This document shows positions 44,532-53,742 of a DNA stretch of 64,000 bases, piece by piece. Positions within the stretch are counted from its first letter, which is position 1; each line of letters starts with the position of its first letter. The notes under the pieces are model-generated. The model had not been told where the DNA came from, did not search any database, and saw nothing but the letters and a program-made list of their open reading frames with translations. Position numbers and translations under genes: made by a program. The DNA comes from Desulfurococcales archaeon (GTDB taxonomy: Archaea; Thermoproteota; Thermoprotei_A; Sulfolobales; Ignisphaeraceae). Location: positions 1 to 64,000 of the forward strand of contig JAPWUB010000002.1 in assembly GCA_028275745.1 (NCBI GenBank). Reading direction: 5' to 3'.

Positions 44532-44624
44532 TGCCGCCGGGGGGATTTGAACCCCCGACCTCCCGGTATCTGAAACTTTTGAGCTTTCTTCAGCCGGGCG
44601 CTCTCCCAGCTGAGCTACGGCGGC
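44532..44624 (-). tRNA. tRNA-Phe (GAA) with 20-nt intron
   Basis: Minus-strand acceptor GCCGCCG/CGGCGGC, anticodon stem CCCGG/CCGGG, loop CT-GAA-G plus A after splicing. The intron is 44568-44587. The bulge-helix-bulge is textbook: CTGA (32-35) pairs perfectly with TCAG in the intron, with 3-nt bulges on both sides. A73 is present; CCA is not encoded. A TATA-like TTTTTAAAG lies about 25-30 nt upstream. Confidence 0.95.
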
Positions 44625-44685
44625 GTCTTCAATAGTCTAGTTTCTACTGGTGACTGCTTTAAAAATTTTCTTTAAGAAGGTTTCT

Positions 44686-45858
44686 CTACTCTATGAAGTC
44701 CTGTGTTTGTATTTTTGTTGGGAGGTACGTGTCCATTAAGAAGTATAATCCTTTGCCTGTTAAAGCCTCTATTTCCAGTTTGCTCTGCTTCTGAAGGAAT
44801 ATATTTATCTCCTTTTGCCATTTCTCTGTTTTAAACCATTCGTAGTTTAGGAGCTCTTGCGCTCTTTTAATGTCTGCTTTCTTAGCCTTAATTATGAAGT
44901 TCTTTCTCTCCTCCTCCGTTAGGTAAGGTTTCTTGCCTTTATCGCCAAAGATATCTGTCATGCTGACACCTAGGAACTTTGCCTTTGGTGTTGCAAGTCT
45001 TTCACTCTCATATGATAGCGTTATGGATCCTATCCTAAACACGCTGTAGATGTACCATCCATAGGGGTCTGCATCTGTTAGTATATATACGGGAAGGTTG
45101 AGCTCCTCATTAAGCCTTCTAACAAATCTCCTTGTGGCTCTATCAGGTTGCCCTGCGCTTGTAACTAGAATTGCTTTATACTTTCTCCAAAAGCCTGCAC
45201 GGTGAAGCTGTTGAAATACTGCGTCTTTCTCCACAACTAAGACGAACTCTGCATTTACATCGATGAACTCAATTAGATCGGGTGTGGGCTCAATAGCGTA
45301 AGCCCCGTGACCCATTTTGCTCAAGTCTATAACGTCGTCTCCTGATCTTATTCGCATATCCCCTACCACTTTTCCTTTCTCTTTGCTTAGAATCAGCATC
45401 TCTTCCCTTAGAAGACCTGTGTACACCTCTATATCCCTAAGGACTGCATCACTCTCTTTCTGCTCATCCCATGTATTCTCCTCCTCAGTCCTACCCTTAT
45501 GATCTCTATACCTAATACTGTGCTTGCCTCTGTAATACAGATCTCTTATTGTTGGATACTCATTGTTTATCAAAGCTTCGTAAATTATTTTAGCCATTAG
45601 AGCGGTCTGCATAAACTTTCGAGCTTCTCTAACATCAAGAAAACTTCTCTCAAATGTTGCTGAACCGAGAAGAAGAAGCCCCCTCTCCTTATCGTATATT
45701 GTATTTGATAATGTTCTTTTTGGAATTACAAGCTTAGGTTCTTCACCGTTCAAAATAGCTTCAACAACTTTTTCAAATGCTTTAGCAAGCTTTTCTGCAG
45801 CAAGCTTACGTGCCTTTACATCGACTGAGGACATGAATTTCTTTGATTCAACACTCAT
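44686..45858 (-). CDS. top6A: DNA topoisomerase VI subunit A
   Basis: The 390-aa Spo11 homologue has the catalytic-tyrosine segment around TIRDLYYRGKHSIRYR and the Toprim acidic motif VLVVEKDAVFQQL and ILTDADPYGWYIYS. With subunit B it makes double-strand passages in DNA. The gene lies 19 nt after top6B, as in most archaea. Confidence 0.97.
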   Translation of the reverse strand: MSVESKKFMSSVDVKARKLAAEKLAKAFEKVVEAILNGEEPKLVIPKRTLSNTIYDKERGLLLLGSATFERSFLDVREARKFMQTALMAKIIYEALINNEYPTIRDLYYRGKHSIRYRDHKGRTEEENTWDEQKESDAVLRDIEVYTGLLREEMLILSKEKGKVVGDMRIRSGDDVIDLSKMGHGAYAIEPTPDLIEFIDVNAEFVLVVEKDAVFQQLHRAGFWRKYKAILVTSAGQPDRATRRFVRRLNEELNLPVYILTDADPYGWYIYSVFRIGSITLSYESERLATPKAKFLGVSMTDIFGDKGKKPYLTEEERKNFIIKAKKADIKRAQELLNYEWFKTEKWQKEINIFLQKQSKLEIEALTGKGLYFLMDTYLPTKIQTQDFIE

Positions 45859-45877
45859 TTAGCTCACCATAGAAACA

Positions 45878-47461
45878 TTACTCTGTATGCATAACTATGT
45901 CCCATGGAGAAGAAATGTTCTTTATAGCATCACCGTACTTCATCTTGACAAGTTCAAATAGCTTCTTCTCCAGAGTTTCTCTATCAACATTGACAGGATT
46001 TGATTTTGCAAATGTTGCTAAAGCCCTCGCAACCTCTGGTATATACTTGATTATTGTGATGGCTTTCCTTATTGCTTCCTCTTCCCTCTGCTTCCTCATC
46101 AGGTAAAGCTTTAATGATCTTGCAACAGCTCTTACTCCCTCCTCAATTTCATGCTCTATTATAGGTACGTCAGCTATGCTCTCTTTACCTAACCCTTTAT
46201 AAGGTATCTTCGTACCACATACATGAACAAGCACTGCTAAAGGTGCTGGGAATTCTATGCCATAGTATTTCCAATCAATATTCTCTGCAACAACTTTCCA
46301 TGCAACATCACTTTTCTCGTCATATAGCAATGGAATTTTGTTTGCAAATCTGAGCAACATAATCTCTTCTTGAGGCTGAATAGCGCCTCCATATGCTATA
46401 CCAACCTCAACTATTATTGCGTGCCCCTCATATACCACAGGCTTTCTGGTAATAGCATCCACAAACTCCGGCTTTAGTATAGCCTCCAATCCAATTTTAA
46501 TGAGCTCTGCACCAATAGGGGATAAATGATCTGCACGCGGTCTTCTAAACTCATTATATTCCCGCAACGCCTTGACAAGCTTCTCCAAGTCCTCTTTACC
46601 TAGTGATTTAGGGTTTACATTGGGGTCAAAACCATATGTTTGCAGAAACCTTTCAGCTATCACTCTTCCAATTCCCTGGAACTCTTCCTCTAAGAACTCT
46701 AACAACGTCTGAGCCTTTGTTTCGCTTATCATAGATTTTAGCATCTCAAGGTCTACACCATGTGGATGAGGATGAGTTTCTTTTGGTGGTGGCGGCATCT
46801 TCTCAGTTACTCTACGATAAACTATTATCTCATTATCTGGAGTCTTCAATACAATGTTCGCGTATGGTGTTACTATTGCCGTCTTCTTAAAATACTCCAA
46901 AATCTTTTGCTTGGCTCTACCCCAATCTCCTTCAATAGCAACCTTCACTATTGTGCCATGCCACCCTGTTTTATTGGGCCACGAAGCCTTTTCGAGGATT
47001 AGAGGCTTATTCTCTTTAATGTCTATCATCAGCCTATACATGTAAACCTTGCTTGAGTTGATTGTGGCAGAAGTTATTTCTGCAGGTTCACCAACTGTCA
47101 TCTGGCCATAGAGTATAACCATTTTTGCCCCAAGACCGAACAGACCTCTAGTCTGTCTAAGCACATACTTTGAGCTGAATAGAACCCTCCCAAACGCGTC
47201 TGGAATGTAGTTCTCTGGAATACCGATGCCATTGTCTTTTACGGTTATTCTATAGACATAGGGTTTCTGAGCATCTCTTTCTATTGTTACCACAATGTCT
47301 GGCAGTATACCATGAGCGTCTGTTGCATCTAGGGCATTCTCTACAAGCTCTCTTACAGATTGATATAAAGCTCTTACAGGGTTTGAAAACCCTGCTATCT
47401 CCTTATTGCGGTAGAAAAACTCAGCAGGACTTATACTCTTAAACCTCTCTACTACTGCCAT
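45878..47461 (-). CDS. top6B: DNA topoisomerase VI subunit B
   Basis: The 527-aa GHKL ATPase has ELVENALDATDAHG, VKDNGIGIPENYIPDAFGRVLFSSKY and RGLFGLGAKMVILY, then the H2TH and transducer regions. It couples ATP binding to strand passage by subunit A. A TATA element (ATTATATAATAG) lies about 40-50 bp upstream near 47505. Confidence 0.97.
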   Translation of the reverse strand: MAVVERFKSISPAEFFYRNKEIAGFSNPVRALYQSVRELVENALDATDAHGILPDIVVTIERDAQKPYVYRITVKDNGIGIPENYIPDAFGRVLFSSKYVLRQTRGLFGLGAKMVILYGQMTVGEPAEITSATINSSKVYMYRLMIDIKENKPLILEKASWPNKTGWHGTIVKVAIEGDWGRAKQKILEYFKKTAIVTPYANIVLKTPDNEIIVYRRVTEKMPPPPKETHPHPHGVDLEMLKSMISETKAQTLLEFLEEEFQGIGRVIAERFLQTYGFDPNVNPKSLGKEDLEKLVKALREYNEFRRPRADHLSPIGAELIKIGLEAILKPEFVDAITRKPVVYEGHAIIVEVGIAYGGAIQPQEEIMLLRFANKIPLLYDEKSDVAWKVVAENIDWKYYGIEFPAPLAVLVHVCGTKIPYKGLGKESIADVPIIEHEIEEGVRAVARSLKLYLMRKQREEEAIRKAITIIKYIPEVARALATFAKSNPVNVDRETLEKKLFELVKMKYGDAIKNISSPWDIVMHTE

Positions 47462-47572
47462 TGCTAGGTAGCGCCCCCTCTGCTCACTCCACTTACATAC
47501 TATTATATAATGTCTATGCTTTTAAGCAGTAATATTAAAGAGTTATTTAGAAACAATTGAAAAGCTCCTTAG

Positions 47573-48511
47573 CTACCTCTGATACAGTGCTGCATATGCA
47601 ATTATTGGGAGAACTAACGTAGCATCTGCATATACAACAACGCTGCGAGCATTCTCCTTTAGTTTACCCCACGTAATAGCTTCCTTAGGTCTAGCTCCAC
47701 TTAATGATCCATCCCATTCGACAGCTGTAGTTATGTAAACTACATAATCTAGTCCTTCATGAAACTGGGCCCACCAAATTGTGTGGTGCTTGCTAATGCC
47801 ACCCCCAATTATTAGTGCGCCCATGCACTTTGCATGAAAGACTATATCTGCTAACTCCTTCTCGTCTTTGAACACATCAATATTCAACTTATTGAACTGA
47901 CTAAATGTGAAGAGAGCTGTGCCAAAGGCTCCATCTAGAAATCCTGGTACATAAATTGGTATATTTTGTTCTGATGCAGCCTTGAGTATGGATCTCTCAT
48001 CAGATATCCTCTTCCCTATCTCATACAGAATTTCTCTAATGCCATACACACGCGATGGATCCTTAGACACTAACTCCTTAAGCGTGTTATGCACAACCTT
48101 CTCTATTAGAGGTCCATAACTTGATACAGGTATATATATGTTACCTAATCTATGAATGCCCTTCCTATGCAACTCAATGTCATCGGCATCGAAATGCCCT
48201 TTGAGGTACTCTCCACCAAAGCTTTTTGCGATATCATGATCTATCGCGCCACAGGTTGTTATAACAACATTGAATATTCTCTCCTTTAGTAGCTGAGCAA
48301 TAATCCCTCTAACACCTGTAGCAACAAGGTTGCCTGTAAATGATAGTACCCTCACATCGCATTTATCTCTAATCTCCTTCACTATCCTTACAGCCTCGTA
48401 GAGGTGAGATGCCATGAAGCCGTGTATATTCCCGTAGAGCTCTATTAACTCATCCACACTCATATTTTTCGAAAGCCAAGCATCTTTAACAGGTTGTGCT
48501 TCAAAGCTCAC
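47573..48511 (-). CDS. dhs: deoxyhypusine synthase
   Basis: The 312-aa protein has VLSFTGNLVATGVRGIIAQL, VVITTCGAIDHDIAKSFGG, and the active-site lysine segment GGGISKHHTIWWAQFHEGLDYVVYITTA. It transfers the aminobutyl group of spermidine to aIF5A. The GTG start overlaps the end of hisS by 11 nt. Confidence 0.96.
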   Translation of the reverse strand: MSFEAQPVKDAWLSKNMSVDELIELYGNIHGFMASHLYEAVRIVKEIRDKCDVRVLSFTGNLVATGVRGIIAQLLKERIFNVVITTCGAIDHDIAKSFGGEYLKGHFDADDIELHRKGIHRLGNIYIPVSSYGPLIEKVVHNTLKELVSKDPSRVYGIREILYEIGKRISDERSILKAASEQNIPIYVPGFLDGAFGTALFTFSQFNKLNIDVFKDEKELADIVFHAKCMGALIIGGGISKHHTIWWAQFHEGLDYVVYITTAVEWDGSLSGARPKEAITWGKLKENARSVVVYADATLVLPIIAYAALYQR

Positions 48512-49805
48512 TCAGAGCCACCTCAACCTTATCTATAGGTACTTCAGACTGTGTCCACTTCTTAAGATTTCTTAAAACAACACTTCCTTTATTCAGCTCC
48601 TTTAACCCTATTATCATAGCATAGTCAAAGCCCATTTTAGATGCGTACTCCAGCCACCTACCAATTTTACTAGGTGTGGTTATCTCAACCTCAACTACAA
48701 ACCCTCTTCCTCTAAGCTTACGTATAGCATCCCTAACGCTACTTGCATACTTTACGCTCTCATCAAGCAACAAAGCTAGTATAGATGGTCTGTGCACCAG
48801 CGTGTTAAGATCTACACCAATGTGTTGAAGTGCTAGCATCGTTCTTTCAACACCTATGGCAAAACCAGTGGAGCTGAGCTCTTCACCTCCGTAAACAACA
48901 CTAAGGTTATCGTATCTTCCTCCACCAGCTATACTAATCACCATTCCTGGCACCTGTACCTCAAAAATTATGCCTGTGTAGTAGGCTATACCCCTAGCAA
49001 ATATGGGATCCCACACAACCTGTGCTCCAAGCTTCTTTACAGAGTCAATATACTTCACCAATGCTTCGATGTCTTTTTCCATCTCTTGATATACTCCAGC
49101 ATCTCTTAAGATAGACTCAAGAATTGAAACATCGCTTCCGTGCTCCTTCAACTCAGCGAGCCTTCTTAGCACCTCAGAATACTTGAAGTAGCCGCGCGAC
49201 TCAAACAATGTTGCGGCTTCTTCCACAAATCCTTTATCGAGGAGGTGTAGTAGCTTCTCAGTTTCCTCAGTAGAAAGATTTGCTAAAGTCGCCATTTTCT
49301 TGAACGTGGCGATATTGTTTACCTTATATATGTGCCTGCTAAGATTAATCCTATCGTAGAACTCTTCAAGGATTTCAATAAGTTCTATGTCATAGTGTAT
49401 GGTGTCTCCTCCAAGTATTTCAACACCTGCCTGAGTAAACTCTCTGTACCTGCCAAACTGGGGCTCGTCATATCTGAACACGTTGGCTATGTAGAAGAGC
49501 CTTAAGGGCTTAGGCAATGCCTTAAGCTCTCTTAGATAAACCCTGATAACGCTTGGTGTAACCTCAGGTCTTAATGCAACTTCTCTCCCTCCTTTATCAA
49601 CAAAAACAAACATTGAGTTGCGTATCTCCTCACCAGATTTAAGGGCAAATAGTTTAAAGCTTTCAACTGTTGGTGTCCTAACCTCTCTATAGCCAAAGGA
49701 TCTCACAACGTCTTTGAATGCGTCGCAAATCCATGTCAACACATCGCTCTCCGGTGGTGTATAGTCCTTAAAGCCTCGTATAGGCTCTAACAAATCCTTG
49801 TTCAA
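48501..49805 (-). CDS. hisS: histidyl-tRNA synthetase
   Basis: The class II synthetase has motif 1 (FGYREVRTPTVESFKLF), motif 2 (LFYIANVFRYDEPQFGRYREFTQAGVEILG), the histidine A loop (DPIFARGIAYYTGIIFEVQ), motif 3 (STGFAIGVERTMLAL) and a C-terminal anticodon domain. It starts TTG with a 4-nt overlap with the upstream gene. Confidence 0.96.
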   Translation of the reverse strand: MNKDLLEPIRGFKDYTPPESDVLTWICDAFKDVVRSFGYREVRTPTVESFKLFALKSGEEIRNSMFVFVDKGGREVALRPEVTPSVIRVYLRELKALPKPLRLFYIANVFRYDEPQFGRYREFTQAGVEILGGDTIHYDIELIEILEEFYDRINLSRHIYKVNNIATFKKMATLANLSTEETEKLLHLLDKGFVEEAATLFESRGYFKYSEVLRRLAELKEHGSDVSILESILRDAGVYQEMEKDIEALVKYIDSVKKLGAQVVWDPIFARGIAYYTGIIFEVQVPGMVISIAGGGRYDNLSVVYGGEELSSTGFAIGVERTMLALQHIGVDLNTLVHRPSILALLLDESVKYASSVRDAIRKLRGRGFVVEVEITTPSKIGRWLEYASKMGFDYAMIIGLKELNKGSVVLRNLKKWTQSEVPIDKVEVALSEL

Positions 49806-50314
49806 GCTATGCCACCTCCTCTATTAATTTTTTGAAAACTCATCTTTGTAACTTCATAGTATGTGACATCGCCATGCATATCAATGACTGCTATAAGAAA
49901 TCTGTACCCCTGTTTCAACACGTTATCAACCATACTGTAAAGCTCTCTAGCCTCAATATCCTCATATTCATTAAGAGGCTTTATAATAGCTTTTTCATTA
50001 ACAAGTACTACTTCCTTCTTACTAGGGCTTAGCATAACCTTCTTCCCTTTCTTCAGAAGATCCATAACTACAAGTAGCACGGTGTTATCTATTTCCCGCT
50101 GAAGCTTCTCAATAAACTCTACAAGTCCCAGCTCTCTACCACTTTCATCTTCAACAATAACTGCGTTAGCTAGTACAAGTCTTAATGCCGTTAATGGGTC
50201 TATGTTGGCACCCTCCTTTACAACTCCCTGTAAATCCTTAGGCACGTTTACGACTGGTCCAACAACTATCCTACCATCGCTAAGTATCCTAAGCCTTGTC
50301 TTTACCTTACTCAT
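49802..50314 (-). CDS. probable tRNA-splicing endonuclease structural subunit
   Basis: The 170-aa protein ends with YRFLIAVIDMHGDVTYYEVTKMSF, which closely resembles the C-terminal strand of archaeal tRNA-intron endonucleases. The YTxxGF and catalytic Tyr/His/Lys context is not visible, so it would be the non-catalytic beta subunit of the crenarchaeal alpha2-beta2 enzyme. This assignment is by pattern only. It is first in the run with hisS and dhs. Confidence 0.5.
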   Translation of the reverse strand: MSKVKTRLRILSDGRIVVGPVVNVPKDLQGVVKEGANIDPLTALRLVLANAVIVEDESGRELGLVEFIEKLQREIDNTVLLVVMDLLKKGKKVMLSPSKKEVVLVNEKAIIKPLNEYEDIEARELYSMVDNVLKQGYRFLIAVIDMHGDVTYYEVTKMSFQKINRGGGIA

Positions 50315-50453
50315 ATCTGCTCTCCAAACTATCTAAATCTACCTATAGATCAGGATACCTTGAATACTACAACAGCAGAAAGACAATAAGCTTAAAAAAA
50401 CTCTCTGAAGCCTCTAAAAACCAAACCGAAATATTTAATGAGGTGTCTATGGC

Positions 50454-51512
50454 GTGGCTTCCTATCCCCTAGTTATTAAAGCTGTTGAGTGGGTTAATGG
50501 AAAGGTTAGATGGCTTGATACTTCGCTTCTTCCACACGAAGAGGTTTATAGAGAGAGCAGTAGCTATGAGGATGTTGCTAGAGCTATAGAGAATATGGAA
50601 ATTAGAGGCGCTCCTGCAATAGGTGTTGCCGCTGCTTTAGCTGTGGCTGCAACGGTGTATAATGCTCCTACTTCAGACCTTAATGAGTTGCGTACACTGG
50701 CACTCAGGGCTATAGAGCGATTGAGTAGAACTAGACCTACAGCATACAACTTGTTCTGGGCTTTAGACAGAATGAAGAGGGTTGTAATGGCAAGTCATAG
50801 CGATGGAGAGGGCTTGAGGAAAGCAATAGTTGAAGAGGCTTTGAGAATCTATCAAGAAGATATAGAGACAAACATTAAGATAGGTGAGATAGGTGAAAAG
50901 CTTATTGAGGATGGTGATACCATACTTACACACTGTAATGCTGGTGCGTTAGCCACAAGTGCATTTGGAACAGCTCTTGCTGTCATTAGGGTTGCTTGGT
51001 ATAAGGGAAAGAAGATAAGGGTTATAGCAACAGAGACTAGACCTGTGCTTCAAGGTGCTAGGTTAACCGTATGGGAGTTAAAGAAAGAGGGAATACCTGT
51101 AACATTGATAACAGATAACATGGTTGGATATGTAATGTACAAAGGGCTCGTGAATAAGGTCATTGTTGGTGCGGATAGAATCCTCATGGATGGTCACGTA
51201 ATAAATAAGATAGGAACTTACACTATAGCAATAGCGGCGAAGAGGCATAACATACCATTCTATGTTGCAGCACCAACCTCAACATTTGATCCTAAGTCTA
51301 AAATAAACGAAGTTGTAATTGAGGAAAGGAATCCTGACGAAGTTAGAAAAGTTTTGGGCAAGGTCCTAATAACTGTTGCAGATATTCCAGTACTTAACCC
51401 AGCATTTGATATAACACCGCCAGACCTTGTCTCAGCAATAATAACAGAGAAAGGGGTTGTTACCCCACCTTATACAGAGAACATTAGAAAGATTCTGGGA
51501 ACAGGCATCTAA
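50454..51512 (+). CDS. mtnA: S-methyl-5-thioribose-1-phosphate isomerase (MtnA/eIF2B-like)
   Basis: The 352-aa protein has IENMEIRGAPAIGVAAALAVA, ILTHCNAGALATSAFGTALAVI, VIATETRPVLQGARLT, the catalytic-acid region VIVGADRILMDGHVINKIGTY and FYVAAPTSTFD. It belongs to methionine salvage, although archaeal homologues may also act on ribose-1,5-bisphosphate. It starts GTG at 50454 with GAGGTG upstream. It is convergent with the GGGPS gene. Confidence 0.9.
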   Translation: MASYPLVIKAVEWVNGKVRWLDTSLLPHEEVYRESSSYEDVARAIENMEIRGAPAIGVAAALAVAATVYNAPTSDLNELRTLALRAIERLSRTRPTAYNLFWALDRMKRVVMASHSDGEGLRKAIVEEALRIYQEDIETNIKIGEIGEKLIEDGDTILTHCNAGALATSAFGTALAVIRVAWYKGKKIRVIATETRPVLQGARLTVWELKKEGIPVTLITDNMVGYVMYKGLVNKVIVGADRILMDGHVINKIGTYTIAIAAKRHNIPFYVAAPTSTFDPKSKINEVVIEERNPDEVRKVLGKVLITVADIPVLNPAFDITPPDLVSAIITEKGVVTPPYTENIRKILGTGI

Positions 51513-51519
51513 CAATCTA

Positions 51520-52272
51520 TTACCTCTTTTTAATCGCTTCAATTATCTTTACGGCTGTATCAAGCCTTTCTTCAACAATAGTCCCTGTAACCACAATATC
51601 TGCACCAGCATTCACAATCTCAACAGCTTTTTCAGGTGTTCTTATACCCCCACCTACTATAAGGATTGTATCCTCTATTACCTTCTTAACTGTGCTCACA
51701 ACATTTTGAGGTACAGGTTGTGGTGCTCCAGAACCTGCCTCTAGGTAAACAAACTTCATTCCCAGATACTTAGCTGCTAAGGCATAGGCGGCTATTATGT
51801 TTGGCTTCTCAAATGGTAGAGGTTTGGCGTCGCCCATTATACTCACAGAGGTTGGCCAGTTGCCAACTATTATGTAACCTGTTGGCAAGACTTCTAGACC
51901 TATTCTCCTTATGATTGGCGCTGCAGAAACATGCGCCTTGATTATGTAGTAGGGGTTCTCAGAGTTTAGTAAAGATATGAAAAGAATTGCATCCGCATTT
52001 CTAGCCAAGCCCGCAAGACTGCCTGGAAAGAGTATCGATGGCCTGTTAAACTCTTCAACAACTGAGACCGCTTTCTCAACATCATCGATAAATACTTGTA
52101 GACTGCCCCCAATCAATATAGCATCTGTACCTGCATCAACAACAGCTTTCAACACTTTTTCTAACTGATCTATTCCTTGAACTTTTTCGGGGTCTATAAG
52201 CGTAAAGTGTAGCTTTGAGCCCGACTCAATTTCTTTCAATATGTATCTATAGACATTGCCTCTGAACTTCAC
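51520..52272 (-). CDS. geranylgeranylglyceryl phosphate synthase
   Basis: The 250-aa TIM-barrel protein has LHFTLIDPEKVQGIDQLEKVLKAVVDAGTDAILIGGSL, FVYLEAGSGAPQPVP, and IVGGGIRTPEKAVEIVNAGADIVVTGTIVEE. It forms the first ether link of archaeal lipids from glycerol-1-phosphate, which is made by the G1P dehydrogenase at 59.9 kb. Confidence 0.96.
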   Translation of the reverse strand: MKFRGNVYRYILKEIESGSKLHFTLIDPEKVQGIDQLEKVLKAVVDAGTDAILIGGSLQVFIDDVEKAVSVVEEFNRPSILFPGSLAGLARNADAILFISLLNSENPYYIIKAHVSAAPIIRRIGLEVLPTGYIIVGNWPTSVSIMGDAKPLPFEKPNIIAAYALAAKYLGMKFVYLEAGSGAPQPVPQNVVSTVKKVIEDTILIVGGGIRTPEKAVEIVNAGADIVVTGTIVEERLDTAVKIIEAIKKR

Positions 52273-52301
52273 CTACCACACCTTACTCTACAACACCAGG
52301 C

Positions 52302-52616
52302 TCAAGTTGTCTGCTTTGATAGTGCCTTCCTTAAAAGTTTTGAAAAACCTTGAAAAAGCACTTCAAGCACGATCTCCTTCACCTCCTCATGACCTAGCTC
52401 TAGCTTAACATATTTTTGCTCATTTAACGCTATGTAAAAACCCACAACATGGTAGCAGGGATACGCTCTCTTACCCCAAACAAAATGTATTAAGAAATCG
52501 CTACAGGTGCACATTCTGCATGGAGAAACCAGGTAATCTCTTTCAATACCCCGAAACACATACAGCTCAAACCCCGTATCAATATCCTTAACCACTACAA
52601 ACCTTTTATTCCTCAA
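52302..52616 (-). CDS. SWIM zinc finger protein
   Basis: The protein contains the SWIM signature CTCSDFLIHFVWGKRAYPCYHVVG (CxC...CxH). The track starts it at a TTG at 52616. The same frame continues upstream as LCSEEIVSRFKDYPKLVEAL, which looks like real coding sequence, but no ATG, GTG or TTG occurs before the stop, so the real start may be non-standard. SWIM domains bind DNA or proteins, often with recombination proteins. Confidence 0.75.
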   Translation of the reverse strand: MRNKRFVVVKDIDTGFELYVFRGIERDYLVSPCRMCTCSDFLIHFVWGKRAYPCYHVVGFYIALNEQKYVKLELGHEEVKEIVLEVLFQGFSKLLRKALSKQTT

Positions 52617-52816
52617 AGCCTCAACAAGCTTTGGATAATCCTTAAACCTACTTACAATCTCCTCTGAACATAGATCGATAGAGCTTCACCTGCACATCAT
52701 AAGGCGTAGCTAGATGAGTCTCTTAGCTAAGTTTAAAGAATGAAAGGTTATATTTTTGAGGTAGAAATTCTAGAATCTGCGGCAAAAATCAAAATGATCA
52801 TAGGTGATGCTAATCT

Positions 52817-52990
52817 ATGTCATCTAGAAGAAGATCAAGAGTAGGAGTCTCATCTTATGTAGGGCTTATAAGGTTCTATGAGGAAGTAGAGGAGACTATT
52901 AAAATAAATCCATATTTATTGTTATTCCTAGCTATAGTAACACCGATACTGACGATAATTCTCATGAAAATATTCCGTCCACCTATCTAA
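52817..52990 (+). CDS. secG: preprotein translocase subunit Sec61-beta (SecG)
   Basis: This ORF is below the track cutoff. The 57-aa protein begins MSSRRRSRVGVSSYVGLIRF, continues with an acidic patch YEEVEETIKI, and ends with one membrane helix (PYLLLFLAIVTPILTIILM). This is the archaeal Sec61-beta layout. A TATA candidate (ggttatattttt) lies about 65 nt upstream. RNase P RNA follows after 41 bp. Confidence 0.92.
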   Translation: MSSRRRSRVGVSSYVGLIRFYEEVEETIKINPYLLLFLAIVTPILTIILMKIFRPPI

Positions 52991-53002
52991 ACCAAGCTAA
53001 AC

Positions 53003-53009
53003 ATATAAA
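53003..53009 (+). promoter_or_regulatory. TATA box of RNase P RNA
   Basis: TATAAAA lies about 27 nt before the first paired base of the RNA, the normal archaeal spacing. Confidence 0.7.
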
Positions 53010-53031
53010 ACAACTTAACAAAGAGACTTAT

Positions 53032-53356
53032 GGGCTCCGGCCCGCAGGCTATTATGGGTTTAAACCCGAGGAAACACCATCCCCCGCGTAGCACCAGAGC
53101 CCCGCAAGGGGCTAGGGTAACACCCTAGGCTCTGGCACAGAAACGACACGGCTGCAAGCCGATGAGGATGAAGTGGCAAGGCTCCCTAGGCAACTAGGGG
53201 GCAGCAAATCCGCAGACAAGGCTTGCAGATGCGGTGAAACGGCCAACCTCTGGGGGGTAAGGCTGCCTCCCGATGAAGGCTACGTGATTGGGAGGTGAAG
53301 CCGCTTAGCCAAATATAGCCTAAGTACAGAAGATGGGTTATTGCGGGCCGGGGCCC
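53032..53356 (+). ncRNA. rnpB: RNase P RNA
   Basis: The two ends pair as a 14-bp P1 (GGGCTCCGGCCCGC with GCGGGCCGGGGCCC). Inside are the conserved GAGGAAAC (CR-I) and ACAGAA elements, with a P4 pairing between ACCATC (about 53076-53081) and GATGGGT (about 53332-53338) with one bulged G. About 325 nt is typical for archaeal type A RNA. It processes tRNA 5' ends together with its proteins, none of which is encoded here. Confidence 0.9.
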
Positions 53357-53742
53357 CGCACCTTACTTGCTAGATAGCAACAAGCTCAATACCTGTATCC
53401 TTATACCTGTGTGCTCTTTTCCACAGGAACTAAGGGGGTCAGTAATACCACGTAGGGTTTTGATCTATGATTGCTTAGAGCCGTTTAATTGTAGAGACAG
53501 ACCCCATTTCTACATGTGTGACTATATCTCGCATTAGCTAATGCTACAAGATGTTGTCATAATGTTTTGTACAATGTTTATAATCAATTCTATAATTTTG
53601 TTTGTATAAAGAATAAAATAAAATTGTTATTTTCTTCACAAGTGCTACGTACTAACAATCATAGCTAAAGTGAAAGACACTTACACACACATAGTGCATA
53701 TGAACTGGTGGGGTCCGTCTGATTGTGGGAAATAAGTGGGCT
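53357..53742. other. 386-bp intergenic region downstream of RNase P RNA
   Basis: The region is convergent between RNase P RNA and tiaS. It holds a hairpin (CCTGTG-10 nt-CACAGG, near 53397-53418) that may belong to the RNA end, and a perfect 14-bp palindrome GCATTAGCTAATGC (53531-53544). It also has an approximate inverted repeat of GACAGACCCCA and TGGGGTCCGTCTG about 200 bp apart, and an AT-rich stretch. No ORF or recognised RNA was found. Confidence 0.5.
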
